Shown: positions 1-8,986, numbered from the stretch's first letter. The stretch is DNA of 64,000 bases from Pseudonocardia oroxyli (GCF_900102195.1 NZ_FNBE01000004.1:62001-126000); one strand, 5' to 3'. Notes: generated by a model not told the origin, from the sequence alone. Made by a program: numbers and translations.

Positions 1-176
1 ACATCGTCGAGATCGAGATCCGCTCGCACGACGGCCGGGCCGTCCTCGAGGTCGACCGGGACCTGCTGCGCCACTTCGTCGAGGCCAGCGGCGAGGTCGT
101 CGCGTTCGGTGAGGAGACCGAGGCGCTCGACCTCGACGGGGTGATCGCCGCGCTCACGTCCAACTGCCCGGAGTGA
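1..176 (+). CDS. C-terminal fragment, SsgA-family-like protein
   Basis: The reading frame is open from the left edge and stops with TGA at 174-176, giving the last 57 residues of a protein. The piece reads as a beta-strand stretch with SHDGRAVLEVDRDLL, then a GEE motif and LDLDGVIAAL. That resembles the C-terminus of SsgA-type sporulation and cell-division regulators, which end in a GEE motif followed by an LDLD helix. The family call is an inference from this short piece and the N-terminus lies outside the window. It converges on and overlaps the DUF5709 gene by 23 bases. Confidence 0.45.
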   Translation, partial: IVEIEIRSHDGRAVLEVDRDLLRHFVEASGEVVAFGEETEALDLDGVIAALTSNCPE

Positions 177-699
177 CCCCGGCGTCGCGGCTCCCCGCGA
201 CGCCCGGCACCCCACCGGTCTCGGACTCCTCGTCGAGCTGCGTGGCGATGTCCCGCTCCGCGTCCCGCTGCGCCGCCCGCGGCCTGCGCTCCTCCTCCAA
301 CGCCTCCTCCACCTCGGGGTCCCCCGCGGGCGAGTCGTCCACCACGGGCTCGATCCCCGTCTCGACGTCGTGCACCGCCGCCTCCTCCGCCGAGGCCGCG
401 CCCCCGTCGACGCCCACGTCGAGGGCCTCTCCGTCGGCCCCGTCGGCGATCAGCCGCCCGGTCCGGTCCTCGTCGACCCCGGCGGCGTCCTCGGGCTCCT
501 CGCGGCGCAGCCGCTCGTCGAGGGTCTCCTCCTCGCCGGTCACGGCGGGGTCCTCGACGGCGTAGGGCCGGTCGGGCGGCGAGTAGCCCGCGTCCAGCGG
601 GTCCCCCGTGGTCAGCGTCTCCTCGGGGTCGAGCTGCAGGGCCCCCGCCATGTCCGCGGCGGTGTCGGGTCGTTCGGTGTCGTTCTCCCGGGAAGCCAT
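154..699 (-). CDS. DUF5709 family acidic protein (copy 1)
   Basis: This is a very acidic 181-residue protein with no membrane segment. It contains the conserved modules of DUF5709: a GYSPPDRPY motif, a LDERLRREEP stretch, a GRLIADG segment, and AEEAAVHDVE near the middle. The start chosen is the ATG at 697-699 (MASREND), since a longer frame reading from 732 has no family similarity in its extra residues. The C-terminal third, rich in Glu and Asp, is longer than in the second copy at 14213-14617. The function of DUF5709 is unknown to me; it is typical of actinomycetes. Confidence 0.8.
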   Translation of the reverse strand: MASRENDTERPDTAADMAGALQLDPEETLTTGDPLDAGYSPPDRPYAVEDPAVTGEEETLDERLRREEPEDAAGVDEDRTGRLIADGADGEALDVGVDGGAASAEEAAVHDVETGIEPVVDDSPAGDPEVEEALEEERRPRAAQRDAERDIATQLDEESETGGVPGVAGSRDAGVTPGSWT

Positions 700-755
700 G
701 TCGGTCGCGTACCCCGCGACGGGCCGCCACACACCCCGCGTGGTGCGATAGGGAT

Positions 756-1322
756 GTGCCCGCCCGACCCCGCGACTCCGCCGCGACCCGCGCCGCCCTC
801 CTGGCCGCGGCGCGCGAGCTGTTCGCCTCCGGGGGCTACGACGGCACGACCGTCCGGGCCATCGCCGAGCGGGCCGGCGTGAACCAGGCCCTGCTGTTCC
901 GCCACTTCGGCTCGAAGGACGGGCTGTTCACCGAGGCCGTGACGGGTCAGGCGCTCGAGGTGCTGCACGACGGGCCCGCCACGGACCTCGTCCCGCGCAC
1001 CGTGCGCGCCATCATGACGGGGGACGACGTCCAGTCCCCCCTGTTCCTCTCCGCCCTGCGGTCCGCGGGCAACTCCGACGCCGCCCAGACGGTGCGCGAG
1101 GAGCTGCGCGCGGCGTTCGGTGGGGCCCTCGCCGAGCTCGCCGAGGGCGAGGACCGGGCGGACGCCGAGCTGCGGGCCGAGCTCACCCTGGCCTGGCTGC
1201 TCGGGATCGCGCTGCTGCGCACGGTCCTGCGCACCGAGGCGGTGGCCGCCGCCGATCCCGAGGCCGTGGTCGCGCACGTGTCCGCGGCCGTCGACACCCT
1301 GCTCGGCACCGGAACCCGATAG
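756..1322 (+). CDS. TetR/AcrR family transcriptional regulator
   Basis: This 188-residue protein has an N-terminal TetR helix-turn-helix: the helix AALLAAARELF, then TTVRAIAERAGVNQALLFRHFGSK at about residues 29-52. The remaining helical C-terminus would bind ligand and dimerise. The GTG at 756 is the start, because it puts the first helix about ten residues from the N-terminus as usual for the family. The gene is divergent from the DUF5709 gene and converges on the SDR gene. The ligand cannot be deduced, and no clear inverted-repeat operator is visible in the short upstream gap. Confidence 0.85.
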   Translation: MPARPRDSAATRAALLAAARELFASGGYDGTTVRAIAERAGVNQALLFRHFGSKDGLFTEAVTGQALEVLHDGPATDLVPRTVRAIMTGDDVQSPLFLSALRSAGNSDAAQTVREELRAAFGGALAELAEGEDRADAELRAELTLAWLLGIALLRTVLRTEAVAAADPEAVVAHVSAAVDTLLGTGTR

Positions 1323-1330
1323 GGCGCCGC

Positions 1331-2239
1331 CTACGGACCCGCCGGTTCCCCCGTGAGCCTGCGGACCTTCGCGAGGAAGCGCTCCTGGTCCTTCGGGTCC
1401 TCCCGGGTCCACGGCAGGTAGTGGATCGGCCGCGGCGCCCGGTCCTGCCAGAACCGGCCGGTGCCGACGTCCGGGGCGGCCGCGAGCCAGACCGCGGTGT
1501 CCGCGCCCTGCTCGGGGGTGCGCAGGATCGGCGTGACGAGCCGGTCGAACCCGGGCAGTGAGTCGGTGAGCCCGGGTGAGGCCGCCCATCCGGGGTGCAG
1601 CGCGTGCACCAGCGTGTCCGGGGCGAGCTCGCGGGCGAGCAGCCCGGCCAGCACGACCTGCATCCGCTTGGTCCGCGCGTAGGCGGCGGTGCCGCCGTAG
1701 CGGCCGGACCGGAACTGCAGGTCGTCGACGGGGAGCCGCTGCGCGTACATCCCGCCGGAGGACACGAACAGCGCCCGCCCGGGCCGGGTCAGCACGGTCA
1801 GCAGGTAGGGCCCGAGGACGTGCACCGCGAGGGTCTGCTCGTGTCCCTGCGCGGTCTCGACGCGCTCCTTCGGGAGCACCCCTGCGTTGTGGACGAGCAC
1901 GTCGAGGGGCGGGAGGTCGGCGGCGAACCGGCGCACGTCGTCGAGGTCGCCGACGTCGACGGCCGAGACGAGGAGGTCGGCGCCCGGGACGGCCGCGCGG
2001 ACCCGGGCCGCCGCCTCCTCGCCGCGCTCGGCGCTGCGTCCGGTCAGGTGGACGGTCGCGCCGAGCCGGGCCAAGCCCTCGACGGTGGCGAGGCCCAGCC
2101 CTCCGCTCGCCCCCGTGACCAGCGCGCGCGTGCCGCGCAACGCGTCCGGGGGCGGGTCGGTCCAGCCCCGGCGGCGCAACGCGAACCCGACGCGCGACCA
2201 GCCGAGGACGACGGTGCGGTCCAGGAGGGTGTCGATCAC
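1331..2239 (-). CDS. Short-chain dehydrogenase/reductase, DHRS12-like
   Basis: This NAD(P)-dependent oxidoreductase of 302 residues has the Rossmann glycine motif TGASGGLG at residues 42-49, NAG at 118-120, a serine near 161 and the YxxxK pair at Tyr187/Lys191. An N-terminal stretch of about 35 residues before the fold, and the C-terminal region after the HPGW motif, resemble the DHRS12 group of SDRs. The GTG start abuts the TAG stop of the upstream anti-sigma-type gene with no gap, so the two are probably co-transcribed. The substrate is unknown. Confidence 0.85.
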   Translation of the reverse strand: MIDTLLDRTVVLGWSRVGFALRRRGWTDPPPDALRGTRALVTGASGGLGLATVEGLARLGATVHLTGRSAERGEEAAARVRAAVPGADLLVSAVDVGDLDDVRRFAADLPPLDVLVHNAGVLPKERVETAQGHEQTLAVHVLGPYLLTVLTRPGRALFVSSGGMYAQRLPVDDLQFRSGRYGGTAAYARTKRMQVVLAGLLARELAPDTLVHALHPGWAASPGLTDSLPGFDRLVTPILRTPEQGADTAVWLAAAPDVGTGRFWQDRAPRPIHYLPWTREDPKDQERFLAKVRRLTGEPAGP

Positions 2240-2785
2240 CTACCGAGCATGCCTCGGCGTGGGCGCCGCCGCCTGCTCCGCGGGACCGCCGAAGCGGTGC
2301 CGCAGCAGCACCCGGCTGCCGCGGCCGTCGAAGTGCACGAGCACGGTCTCCACCATGTGCTGCATGAGCAGCATGCCGCGCCCGCCCTGCGCGTCACCGG
2401 TCACGGTGTCCTGGGCGCGCCAGCTGCCGTGGTCGGTGATCTCGATGCAGAGCGCCGGTCCCGTGGCGGCGTTCTCGGTCCAGAGGGTCAGTTCCACCTC
2501 GCCGGGCCGGTCCGCGGGGTAGGCGTGCCGCACGGCGTTCGCGACGGCCTCGTCCACCGCCAGGACGAGGTCGTCGATCTCGTCGCCGCTGAGCCCCAGC
2601 GGGGTCACCCAGCGACGCAGCTCGTGGCGGATCACCGCGAGCCTGGTCGCGTCTGCGGGCCAGCTGCGGTGGATGTACTCGATGCCGGTGTCGCTCAGCT
2701 CGGTGCTGTGCTCCACGGCGGGGAAGTGTCGGTCGAGCTCGGACGTGGGGGTGCTGATCGGGGAGGCGTCCGACTGGCTGAGCAT
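2240..2785 (-). CDS. RsbW/SpoIIAB-like ATP-binding regulatory protein
   Basis: This 181-residue cytoplasmic protein carries a GHKL/HATPase fold of the anti-sigma factor type. The N-box is visible as DEAVANAVRHAY, the G1-type motif as ITDHGSW, and the G2-type as GGRGMLLM. Actinomycetes encode many such stand-alone kinases, which phosphorylate anti-anti-sigma proteins or hold sigma factors of the SigB/SigF type; no partner is encoded here. The ATG at 2783-2785 was chosen because the residues upstream in the same frame belong to the reverse side of the AI-2E transporter gene. The SDR gene follows directly. Confidence 0.8.
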   Translation of the reverse strand: MLSQSDASPISTPTSELDRHFPAVEHSTELSDTGIEYIHRSWPADATRLAVIRHELRRWVTPLGLSGDEIDDLVLAVDEAVANAVRHAYPADRPGEVELTLWTENAATGPALCIEITDHGSWRAQDTVTGDAQGGRGMLLMQHMVETVLVHFDGRGSRVLLRHRFGGPAEQAAAPTPRHAR

Positions 2786-2918
2786 GCGCTCTCCGGGGGA
2801 GTCGGGGTGTGTCGAGCCGGTCCTCAGGAGGATGACCGGCCCGGGGCCGGGGAAAACACCGCCGATCGACCCCGCTGCTCCGTTCGCCGCACCGCTCGTC
2901 GCGGCAGCGTGCGGGGCC

Positions 2919-4184
2919 TCAGGAGGGCGAGGGGTCCTCGATCGGCTCGTCCGGGTCCGGCGCGGGGATCCGGGAGCGCCGGTCGATCTGCTCCCCCAGG
3001 TAGCGCAGGATCTCCGCGGCGACGGCGGCCACGGGCACGGCGAGGAACGCCCCCGCGATGCCGAACAGCGTGCCGCCCGCGGTGACCGCCAGCAGCACCA
3101 CGGCGGCGTGCAGCCCCATGCTGCGGCTCTGCAGGATCGGCTGGAGCACGTTGCCCTCGATCTGCTGCACCGCGACGATGATCGCCAATGCGATGAGCGC
3201 GGTGGTGAAGCCCTGCGTGACCAGCGCGATGAGCACGGCCAGTGCACCGGCGACGAACGCCCCCACCACCGGGATGAAGCCGCCGAAGAACGTCAGCACG
3301 GCCAGCGGGAGCCACAGCGGCACCCCGAGGATCGCCAGCCCGACACCGATGAACACGCCGTCGATCAGCGCGACGAGCGCCTGGGTGCGGATGAACGACC
3401 CGAGCGTGGCCCAGGCCCGCTCCAGCACCGCCGAGAGGTGCCTGCCCGCCTTCTCCCCGCTGACCCGCGACAGCCACGGCAGGAACCGCGGACCGTCCTT
3501 GACGAAGAAGAACGCGAGGATCACGGCGAGCACGAGGTTCAGCAGCCCGTTGGCGAACGTGCCCACCCCGGTGAGCACGCCGCCCGCGATCGTGGACGCG
3601 CTGGACTGCAGCTGCGTGACGACCTGGTCCAGCAGGTTGCCGAGCTGGCCCTCGCCGAGGTTGAACGGCGGCCCCTCCAGCCACTGCTGGATCTGCACGA
3701 GCCCGCTGGTCACGCCGGAGACGATCTGGTCGGTCTGCCCGACGATCTGCGGGGCGAAGGCCGCGAAGATCCCGGCGACCGCGGCCACCGTCACCACGAG
3801 CACCAGCAGCGCGGCGAGCGCGGGCGGGAACCGCAGCTCGACCAGCTTGCGCACCGGCGGCCGCAGCACGGTCGCGATGATCACGCCCAGCGCCGTGGGC
3901 AGCACGATCGACCACAGCTGGCCGATGACCAGACCCAGCAGCACCAGCCCGAGCGCGATCAGCAGGACGCGCGCGCTCCATCCCGCGAGCCGGGTGACAC
4001 CGGACTCGATGACGGCGCTGCGGTCGCGCGCGACCGGCTGCGGCCCCGTCGGGCGCACCTCGGTCGCCCCGTCCGTCGCGCCGTCGGCGGCCCCGTTCGC
4101 CGCGCCGTTCGCCGCCCCCTCGGCGGCTCCGTTCGCGGCCCCGTTCGCGGCTCCGTTCCCCGCCCGGTCCTGCTCGCCTGCCAC
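2919..4184 (-). CDS. AI-2E family transporter (PerM/YdiK type)
   Basis: This polytopic membrane protein of about 421 residues belongs to the AI-2E exporter superfamily. Four N-terminal segments are followed by a soluble loop (about 145-215) and further helices, including the conserved FFGGFIPVVGAFVAG and the QQIEGNVLQPILQSR signature. Family members are linked to signal export or sodium/proton exchange, so the substrate is open. The start is GTG at 4182-4184, with a G-rich ribosome site just upstream. Residues 11-42 form an unusual low-complexity GAAx repeat (separate entry) before the first membrane helix. Confidence 0.85.
   Translation of the reverse strand: MAGEQDRAGNGAANGAANGAAEGAANGAANGAADGATDGATEVRPTGPQPVARDRSAVIESGVTRLAGWSARVLLIALGLVLLGLVIGQLWSIVLPTALGVIIATVLRPPVRKLVELRFPPALAALLVLVVTVAAVAGIFAAFAPQIVGQTDQIVSGVTSGLVQIQQWLEGPPFNLGEGQLGNLLDQVVTQLQSSASTIAGGVLTGVGTFANGLLNLVLAVILAFFFVKDGPRFLPWLSRVSGEKAGRHLSAVLERAWATLGSFIRTQALVALIDGVFIGVGLAILGVPLWLPLAVLTFFGGFIPVVGAFVAGALAVLIALVTQGFTTALIALAIIVAVQQIEGNVLQPILQSRSMGLHAAVVLLAVTAGGTLFGIAGAFLAVPVAAVAAEILRYLGEQIDRRSRIPAPDPDEPIEDPSPS
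4059..4154 (-). repeat. In-frame 12-bp tandem repeat encoding GAAx
   Basis: Eight consecutive 12-base units encode the tetrapeptides GAAN, GAAN, GAAE, GAAN, GAAN, GAAD, GATD and GATE in the cytoplasmic N-terminus of the AI-2E transporter. Units differ mainly at third positions and in the last codon. The period is a multiple of three, so copy-number changes would keep the frame. Confidence 0.85.
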
Positions 4185-4227
4185 TGGTCCCCCCGCTCGT
4201 CGCCGCACAGCTTGGCAGAGAGCGCGC

Positions 4228-4995
4228 TCAGCGTTCGGCGGGGTGGCGTCGGAGCAGGTACGTGTCCATGATCCAGCCCTTGCGGGCGCGCGCCTCGGCC
4301 CGCACGCGGCGGATCTCCTCGCGCACCTGGAGCACCGGCCCGGCCACGAGGATCTCGTCGGCGCTCCCGACGTAGGCACCCCAGTAGACGTCGACGTCCG
4401 CGACATCGGCGTCCGGCAGGTCGGCGAAGGCGGTGCCCCCGTCGAGCATCACGACGACGTCGTCGACGTCCGCGGGCAGGCCCCCCGCGATGCGCCGCCC
4501 GGTGGTGATCAGCACCGGGCGGCCCACCCGGTTGAGGATCAGCCGGTGGGCGGCCGCGAGCGCCTGCACGCTGGAGATCCCGGGGATCGAGACCACCTCG
4601 ATCTCGGGGTCGGCCAGCCCCTCCAGGAGCCGCAGCGTGCCGTCGTAGAGCGCGGGATCACCCCACACCAGGAACGCCCCGGTCTCTCCCGGCGCCAGCC
4701 CGGCGACCATCTCGGCGTAGAGCGCGCCCCGCCGGTCCTGCCAGTCGACGACGGCCTCGGTGTACCGCTCGGCCGTCCGGTCCCGCACCGGGTCCGCGGC
4801 CTCGACCACGCGGTACGAGCCGGGCGTGCGGTGGCGGTGCAGGATCTCGGTGCGCAGCGCGACCAGGTCCTCCTTCGCCTCCCCCTTGTCGATCACGAAG
4901 ACGACGTCGACCTTCTGCAGGGCCGAGACCGCCGCGAGGGTCAGGTGGTCCGGGTCGCCGGACCCGATGCCGATCACATACACCGTGCTGGTCAC
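4228..4995 (-). CDS. cobF: Precorrin-6A synthase (deacetylating)
   Basis: This 255-residue tetrapyrrole methylase is of the CobF type, which methylates C-1 of precorrin-5 with SAM and releases acetate in aerobic cobalamin synthesis. The start reads VYVIGIGSGDPDHLTL, the SAM-binding glycine loop of the family. Later come FVIDKG, the WGDPALYD motif, and the SIPGISS loop seen in cobalamin methylases. The GTG start overlaps the stop of the upstream esterase gene by four bases (GTGA), suggesting translational coupling. No other cob gene lies in the window, so it is a detached pathway member. Confidence 0.85.
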   Translation of the reverse strand: MTSTVYVIGIGSGDPDHLTLAAVSALQKVDVVFVIDKGEAKEDLVALRTEILHRHRTPGSYRVVEAADPVRDRTAERYTEAVVDWQDRRGALYAEMVAGLAPGETGAFLVWGDPALYDGTLRLLEGLADPEIEVVSIPGISSVQALAAAHRLILNRVGRPVLITTGRRIAGGLPADVDDVVVMLDGGTAFADLPDADVADVDVYWGAYVGSADEILVAGPVLQVREEIRRVRAEARARKGWIMDTYLLRRHPAER

Positions 4996-6266
4996 GGCGA
5001 CGACACTAGGCGACCCCACACCCACGGCAGCTCCGCCGCGAGCCCGTCCTTCGCCACGGTCCAGGAGTGCGTCCCGTTCACCACGGAGAGCGTGACGTCG
5101 AGCCCCGCGGCCTGCGCGGCGTCGACCACCTGGTGGGCCTGCGGGCCGTAGATCGCGTCGTCCCGCCCGACGACCACCCGTCCGGCGATGCCCCGCACCT
5201 GCGGGAACCGCGTCAGCGGGAGGGTGGCGCGGTAGGCGGCCTCCGGGTCGGGCCGGTCCCCGTAGGCGGCCTGCACGGTCTTCGCGTGGTCGCCGAGCGA
5301 GGGCTCCACCTCCCCGGACATGTCCAGGAAGGTCGGGTAGGCGTCCGGATGGTTCGTCGCCATCTGCACGGCGCACGTCCCGCCGTAGGAGAAGCCGCCG
5401 ATCGCGCGGCCCGGCCCGACCTGCAGGTGCGCCGCGACCCAGGCGGGCACGTCGGCCGCCAGGTAGGTCTGCACGTTCCCGAGCCGGGAGTCGAGGCAGA
5501 GCGGGTCGGCGAAGCTGCTCCCGGTCGCGTCCGGCACCACGACGACCGGCGCGAGGCCGCCGTGGGCCGCCGCGTACCGGTCCATGATCGTCGCGAGCTC
5601 GCCCGCCTGCAGCCAGTCCGTGACGTCCCCGGGCTGACCGCCGATGAGCACCAGCACCGGGAGCTCGGGGCGCGGGGTCACCAGGTAGGCGGGCGGCAGG
5701 TACACCGACGCGGGCCGGGCGGGGAACCCGGAGACCGTGCCGGGGATGTCGACGGTCGCGACCCGCCCACCGCGCGGCAGGTCGGCGGGCGGCCGCCAGC
5801 CCGCGGACGGCACGACGGGCTCGGTCGCGGGCACGGCGGCGAAGTCGATCGCGTTCGCGGCCGGGACGCCCAGCACCCCGGCGAGGGTGGGCCGGTAGGC
5901 GTACACGGCGTTGATCTTCACTCCCGCCGTGAGCAGCACGAGCAGCACGGCGGGGACGATCAGCACGCGGCGCCACCACCGGCCCCCGAAGCCGACGATC
6001 CCGGCGACGAGCGCGCCCACGCCCACCCCGCCCCACGTCCAGACCCGCCAGCCGAGCGGGTCCGGGAACGGCGCCCACACCGCCAAGGTGATCGCCACCG
6101 CCACCAGCACCAGGCCCGTGACCAGCAGGATCAGCGGCACCCGGCGCGTCCACCAGCGCCTGCGGAAGCGGACCAGCAGGAACACCAGGGAGCCGACGCC
6201 CAGCCAGGTCAGGGTCGTCGGCAGCCACCCGAAGAGGAGGGGTGAGTCCAGGATCAGCGCGCGCAC
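4992..6266 (-). CDS. Membrane-anchored alpha/beta-hydrolase esterase
   Basis: This 424-residue protein has three to four N-terminal hydrophobic helices within the first 120 residues. They are followed by an extracytoplasmic esterase domain of the esterase-D/antigen-85-like fold. The nucleophile elbow is GFSYGG (serine near residue 293), a GGQPGD oxyanion-type loop lies earlier, and NGTHSW near the C-terminus supplies the probable catalytic histidine. Actinomycete relatives are usually annotated as putative esterases, and mycolyl-transferase-like activity is possible. It starts with GTG and is coupled to cobF by a GTGA overlap. Confidence 0.75.
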   Translation of the reverse strand: MRALILDSPLLFGWLPTTLTWLGVGSLVFLLVRFRRRWWTRRVPLILLVTGLVLVAVAITLAVWAPFPDPLGWRVWTWGGVGVGALVAGIVGFGGRWWRRVLIVPAVLLVLLTAGVKINAVYAYRPTLAGVLGVPAANAIDFAAVPATEPVVPSAGWRPPADLPRGGRVATVDIPGTVSGFPARPASVYLPPAYLVTPRPELPVLVLIGGQPGDVTDWLQAGELATIMDRYAAAHGGLAPVVVVPDATGSSFADPLCLDSRLGNVQTYLAADVPAWVAAHLQVGPGRAIGGFSYGGTCAVQMATNHPDAYPTFLDMSGEVEPSLGDHAKTVQAAYGDRPDPEAAYRATLPLTRFPQVRGIAGRVVVGRDDAIYGPQAHQVVDAAQAAGLDVTLSVVNGTHSWTVAKDGLAAELPWVWGRLVSSP

Positions 6267-6387
6267 CGAGCGGGAACGCTAACCGGCCCGCCGGGCGGTG
6301 CGATCTTCGGGCCGGTCTGGGGCATTCTCGCTACCCTCGGCCGCTCCACGACCACGATCGGGTCACGCCCGGATGAGGAGATCCTCG

Positions 6388-7482
6388 GTGAGAGTCGCGC
6401 ACCTCGTCGACACGCTGCACCCCGCGGACGGGGAGTACGGGCTGTCCGCCCTGGCGGGCGCCGCGGCGGGCGCAGGGCTCGAGCTCGTCGTCATCGCGCT
6501 GACCGGGAGCGAGGACCGGCGGGCCGAGGCGCTGCGCGCGGCAGGGGCCGTCGTGGTCGAGGAGGGGTTGGCGCCCTGGGACCCCCGGGCGGTGCCCGCG
6601 CTCCTCGACACCCTGCGGGAGCACCGGGCGGAGCTGGTGCACACCCACGCCCCGAACGCGGACGTCGTCGGCGCGGCGGCGGGCACCCGGCTGCGGATCC
6701 CGGTGTTCTCCACGCTGCACCGGATCGAGGAGGAGCCCGCGGGCAGGCTGGACCGGCTGCGGCGGGCGGCCAAGACCACCGCCCGCGCCCGGTTCGTCAC
6801 CCGCACCATCGCCGTCTCGCGGCTGCAGGTGGACTGGTACCGGCGGGTGGCGGGCTCCGCGCACGGCCTCGTCGTGCTGCCCGACGGCGTGACCGACCCC
6901 GCGCCGCTGCCGGACCGCGCGCGCACCCGGGCGGCGCTGCAGGTGGGCGCGGACGACGTGCTCGTCGTCTCCGCCGCCCCCATGCGCCGGGGCAAGGGCC
7001 AGGACCTCCTGCTCGACGCCGTCGCCGCCCTGCCCGAGGACCTCGGCGTCCGCGTCGTGCTCACCGGGGACGGGCCGCTGCGGCCCTGGCTGGAGGCGCG
7101 GGTGGGCCGGGAGGAGGAGCTGACCGGACGGGTGACCTTCCGCCCCCTGCCGGACCCGGCCGCGTTGCTGCAGGCCGCGGACCTGCAGGTGCACGTGACC
7201 CGCACCGACGTCATGCCGACGGCCGCGGTCCGCGGGCTGGCCGCGGGGATCCCCGCGGTGACCGGCCGGACCGGGGGCCTGCCCGAGATCGTCACCCGCG
7301 AGACGGGCCGGACCGTCCCGCTCGACGCGGACGCGGTCGCCGAGGCCGTCGCGGAGCTGGCGGCCGACCCGGGGCTGCGCGGGCGGCTCGGCGAGGCCGC
7401 CCGGGCCCGCTATCTGGACCGTTTCGAGGCGGGCGGTTGGGCCGAACGGCTGCGCGAGCTCTACGCGAGCACGACACGCTGA
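6388..7482 (+). CDS. Glycosyltransferase family 4
   Basis: This GT-B fold glycosyltransferase of 364 residues has an N-terminal acceptor domain (VRVAHLVDTLHPADGEYGLS). The C-terminal GT4 domain contains a VLPDGVTDP-type hinge, RGKGQDLLLDAVA, the donor-binding GDGPLRPWLEARV, and a GLPEIV motif preceded by the usual acidic region. The GTG at 6388 is preferred because GAGGAG lies seven bases upstream, whereas an in-frame ATG at 6373 has no ribosome site. Donor and acceptor are unknown; it stands alone between a divergent esterase and an NlpC/P60 gene. Confidence 0.8.
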   Translation: MRVAHLVDTLHPADGEYGLSALAGAAAGAGLELVVIALTGSEDRRAEALRAAGAVVVEEGLAPWDPRAVPALLDTLREHRAELVHTHAPNADVVGAAAGTRLRIPVFSTLHRIEEEPAGRLDRLRRAAKTTARARFVTRTIAVSRLQVDWYRRVAGSAHGLVVLPDGVTDPAPLPDRARTRAALQVGADDVLVVSAAPMRRGKGQDLLLDAVAALPEDLGVRVVLTGDGPLRPWLEARVGREEELTGRVTFRPLPDPAALLQAADLQVHVTRTDVMPTAAVRGLAAGIPAVTGRTGGLPEIVTRETGRTVPLDADAVAEAVAELAADPGLRGRLGEAARARYLDRFEAGGWAERLRELYASTTR

Positions 7483-7486
7483 CCAG

Positions 7487-7549
7487 GCGCCGAACGGCTC
7501 TCGGCCGACGGAAACGACGTCTCGTCCCGGAGAGCCGACCGGTCGGCGC
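7487..7549 (+). terminator. Imperfect GC-rich hairpin after the glycosyltransferase
   Basis: The arms GCGCCGAACGGCTCTCGG and CCGGAGAGCCGACCGG can pair with a small bulge around a 16-base loop, starting five bases after the glycosyltransferase stop codon. There is no T-tract, as is common in actinomycetes. The rest of the gap up to 7749 shows no gene and no riboswitch signature I recognise. Confidence 0.4.
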
Positions 7550-7749
7550 GCGGGTCACGGTTCGGGGCGCGTCCCGATCACGGCCCGGTTACGGTCGTAC
7601 CCGCCTCCGGGAACCGCGTCCGGGGGCACGCCCGGTCGGCCCGTCCCACCTGCCCGCCGACACTCCCCCGGGCGCCCACTCCCCGGCACGGGGCAGGTGC
7701 AGGCGGCGCTCCCCGGCGCTCCCGCCCGTGGACGGCGAGGAACGACTGC

Positions 7750-8925
7750 ATGACTGCACCAGGCGCGAGCGTGGCCCTGTCCCCGAGGGCCTTCGACCTG
7801 TTCGTCCCGGCCGCCCGGCACAGCGCCGAGGACCGGTCCGGCGGCCTGTCGGCCGCCGACCTGATCTCCCGGCTCTCCGGCGACACCCCGCCGCCCTCCG
7901 GCGGCCGTCGGGCCCGCCGCGCCGGGACCCGCGAGACCCCGCCGGCTCCCGGGACCCCTGTCGCCCCCGCGGCCCCGGTGGACGAGGCGACCCGGGCGTT
8001 CCCGGCCGCCGCGCCGGAGCCGCCCGCCGGGCTCACCGGCTCGTTCTTCACCGGCGCCGGGGTCACCGGCGCGTTCCGCAGCGTGGCGGGCGGCCTGACC
8101 GGCACCCTCCCGGCCGTCCTGCGCTCGCCCCGGGCCATGGTCGCGGCCGCGGGTGTCGGGGCCGTGGGCGCGTCCGCGCTGCTCACCGGCATGCCGAACC
8201 CGGCCCAGGAGATCGCCCAGGCCACGGGTGCGTTCCACCTCGCCGCCGCGGACGACGTGCTGCCCGCCCTCACCGACGGCACGGACGCCCCGGGAGACGG
8301 CGCCACCGCGACCGGCGCGGACCTCGCCGCGCAGGCCACCCAGGTCACGCAGGTCATCCCGGCGGTCCCCCCGGTCGGCACGGACGGCACCAGCGCCACC
8401 GCGCTGGGCTCCGCGCTGGGCGCCCTGCCCCAGGTGCTGGGCCACGCGAACACCGCGCAGGCGGACGTCCTCAAGAAGGCCGCGGAGGCGCAGGCCCGGG
8501 CGGACGCGCTGAAGAAGGCCGCCACGGGCGCCGCGGGCACCGCGGGTGCCTCGGTCGGCGACGTGATCTCGGGCGTGTCCGGTCTCGGCGCCAAGGCCCT
8601 CGCCGCGGCGCAGACCAAGCTCGGGGCGCCGTACTCGTGGGGTTCCTCGGGTCCGAACGCCTTCGACTGCTCCGGCCTCACCAGCTGGGCGTTCAAGCAG
8701 GCGGGGGTCACCATCCCGCGCACCTCGGCGGCCCAGTCGACCTTCGGCACCCCGGTCGCCAAGGGCGACCTCCAGCCCGGCGACCTCGTCTTCTTCTACC
8801 AGCCGGTCAGCCACGTGGGCATCTACATGGGCGGCGGCAAGATCCTGCACGCCAGCACCAGCGGCGAACCGGTGAAGATCTCGGACATGAGCAGCTTCCC
8901 GTACTCGGGCGCCCGTCGGATCTAG
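7750..8925 (+). CDS. NlpC/P60 family peptidoglycan endopeptidase
   Basis: This 391-residue cell-wall hydrolase has its catalytic domain at the C-terminus (about 285-391). It contains the nucleophile in AFDCSGL (Cys307), the histidine in SHVGIYMG (His355) and the typical GDLVFFY strand. The first 280 residues are Ala/Pro/Thr-rich, with a hydrophobic stretch around 135-155 (MVAAAGVGAVGASALL) that could act as an internal signal or anchor, plus a KKAAEAQARADALKKA helical segment. It probably cleaves the D-Glu to diamino-acid bond in stem peptides outside the membrane. The start is ATG at 7750. Confidence 0.85.
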   Translation: MTAPGASVALSPRAFDLFVPAARHSAEDRSGGLSAADLISRLSGDTPPPSGGRRARRAGTRETPPAPGTPVAPAAPVDEATRAFPAAAPEPPAGLTGSFFTGAGVTGAFRSVAGGLTGTLPAVLRSPRAMVAAAGVGAVGASALLTGMPNPAQEIAQATGAFHLAAADDVLPALTDGTDAPGDGATATGADLAAQATQVTQVIPAVPPVGTDGTSATALGSALGALPQVLGHANTAQADVLKKAAEAQARADALKKAATGAAGTAGASVGDVISGVSGLGAKALAAAQTKLGAPYSWGSSGPNAFDCSGLTSWAFKQAGVTIPRTSAAQSTFGTPVAKGDLQPGDLVFFYQPVSHVGIYMGGGKILHASTSGEPVKISDMSSFPYSGARRI

Positions 8926-8938
8926 CGGCTGCGCCGCC

Positions 8939-8980
8939 CGTGCGTGGTAAGTGGTGCCAGAGCACCACTCACCACGCACG
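8939..8980. repeat. Dispersed inverted repeat, family A copy 1
   Basis: A 19-base arm CGTGCGTGGTAAGTGGTGC, a CAGA loop and the complementary arm (one mismatch) lie between convergent NlpC/P60 and DeoR genes. The same arm recurs at 25381 and 47322. It would fold into a strong hairpin in RNA on both strands and may serve as a bidirectional terminator. Confidence 0.85.
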
Positions 8981-8986
8981 ACCGCG

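Noticed and set aside
7550..7749. Possible c-di-AMP (ydaO) riboswitch before the NlpC/P60 gene
   Set aside because: Actinomycete cell wall hydrolases often have one, but the conserved GACAGCTAACC-type block and aptamer core are absent here.
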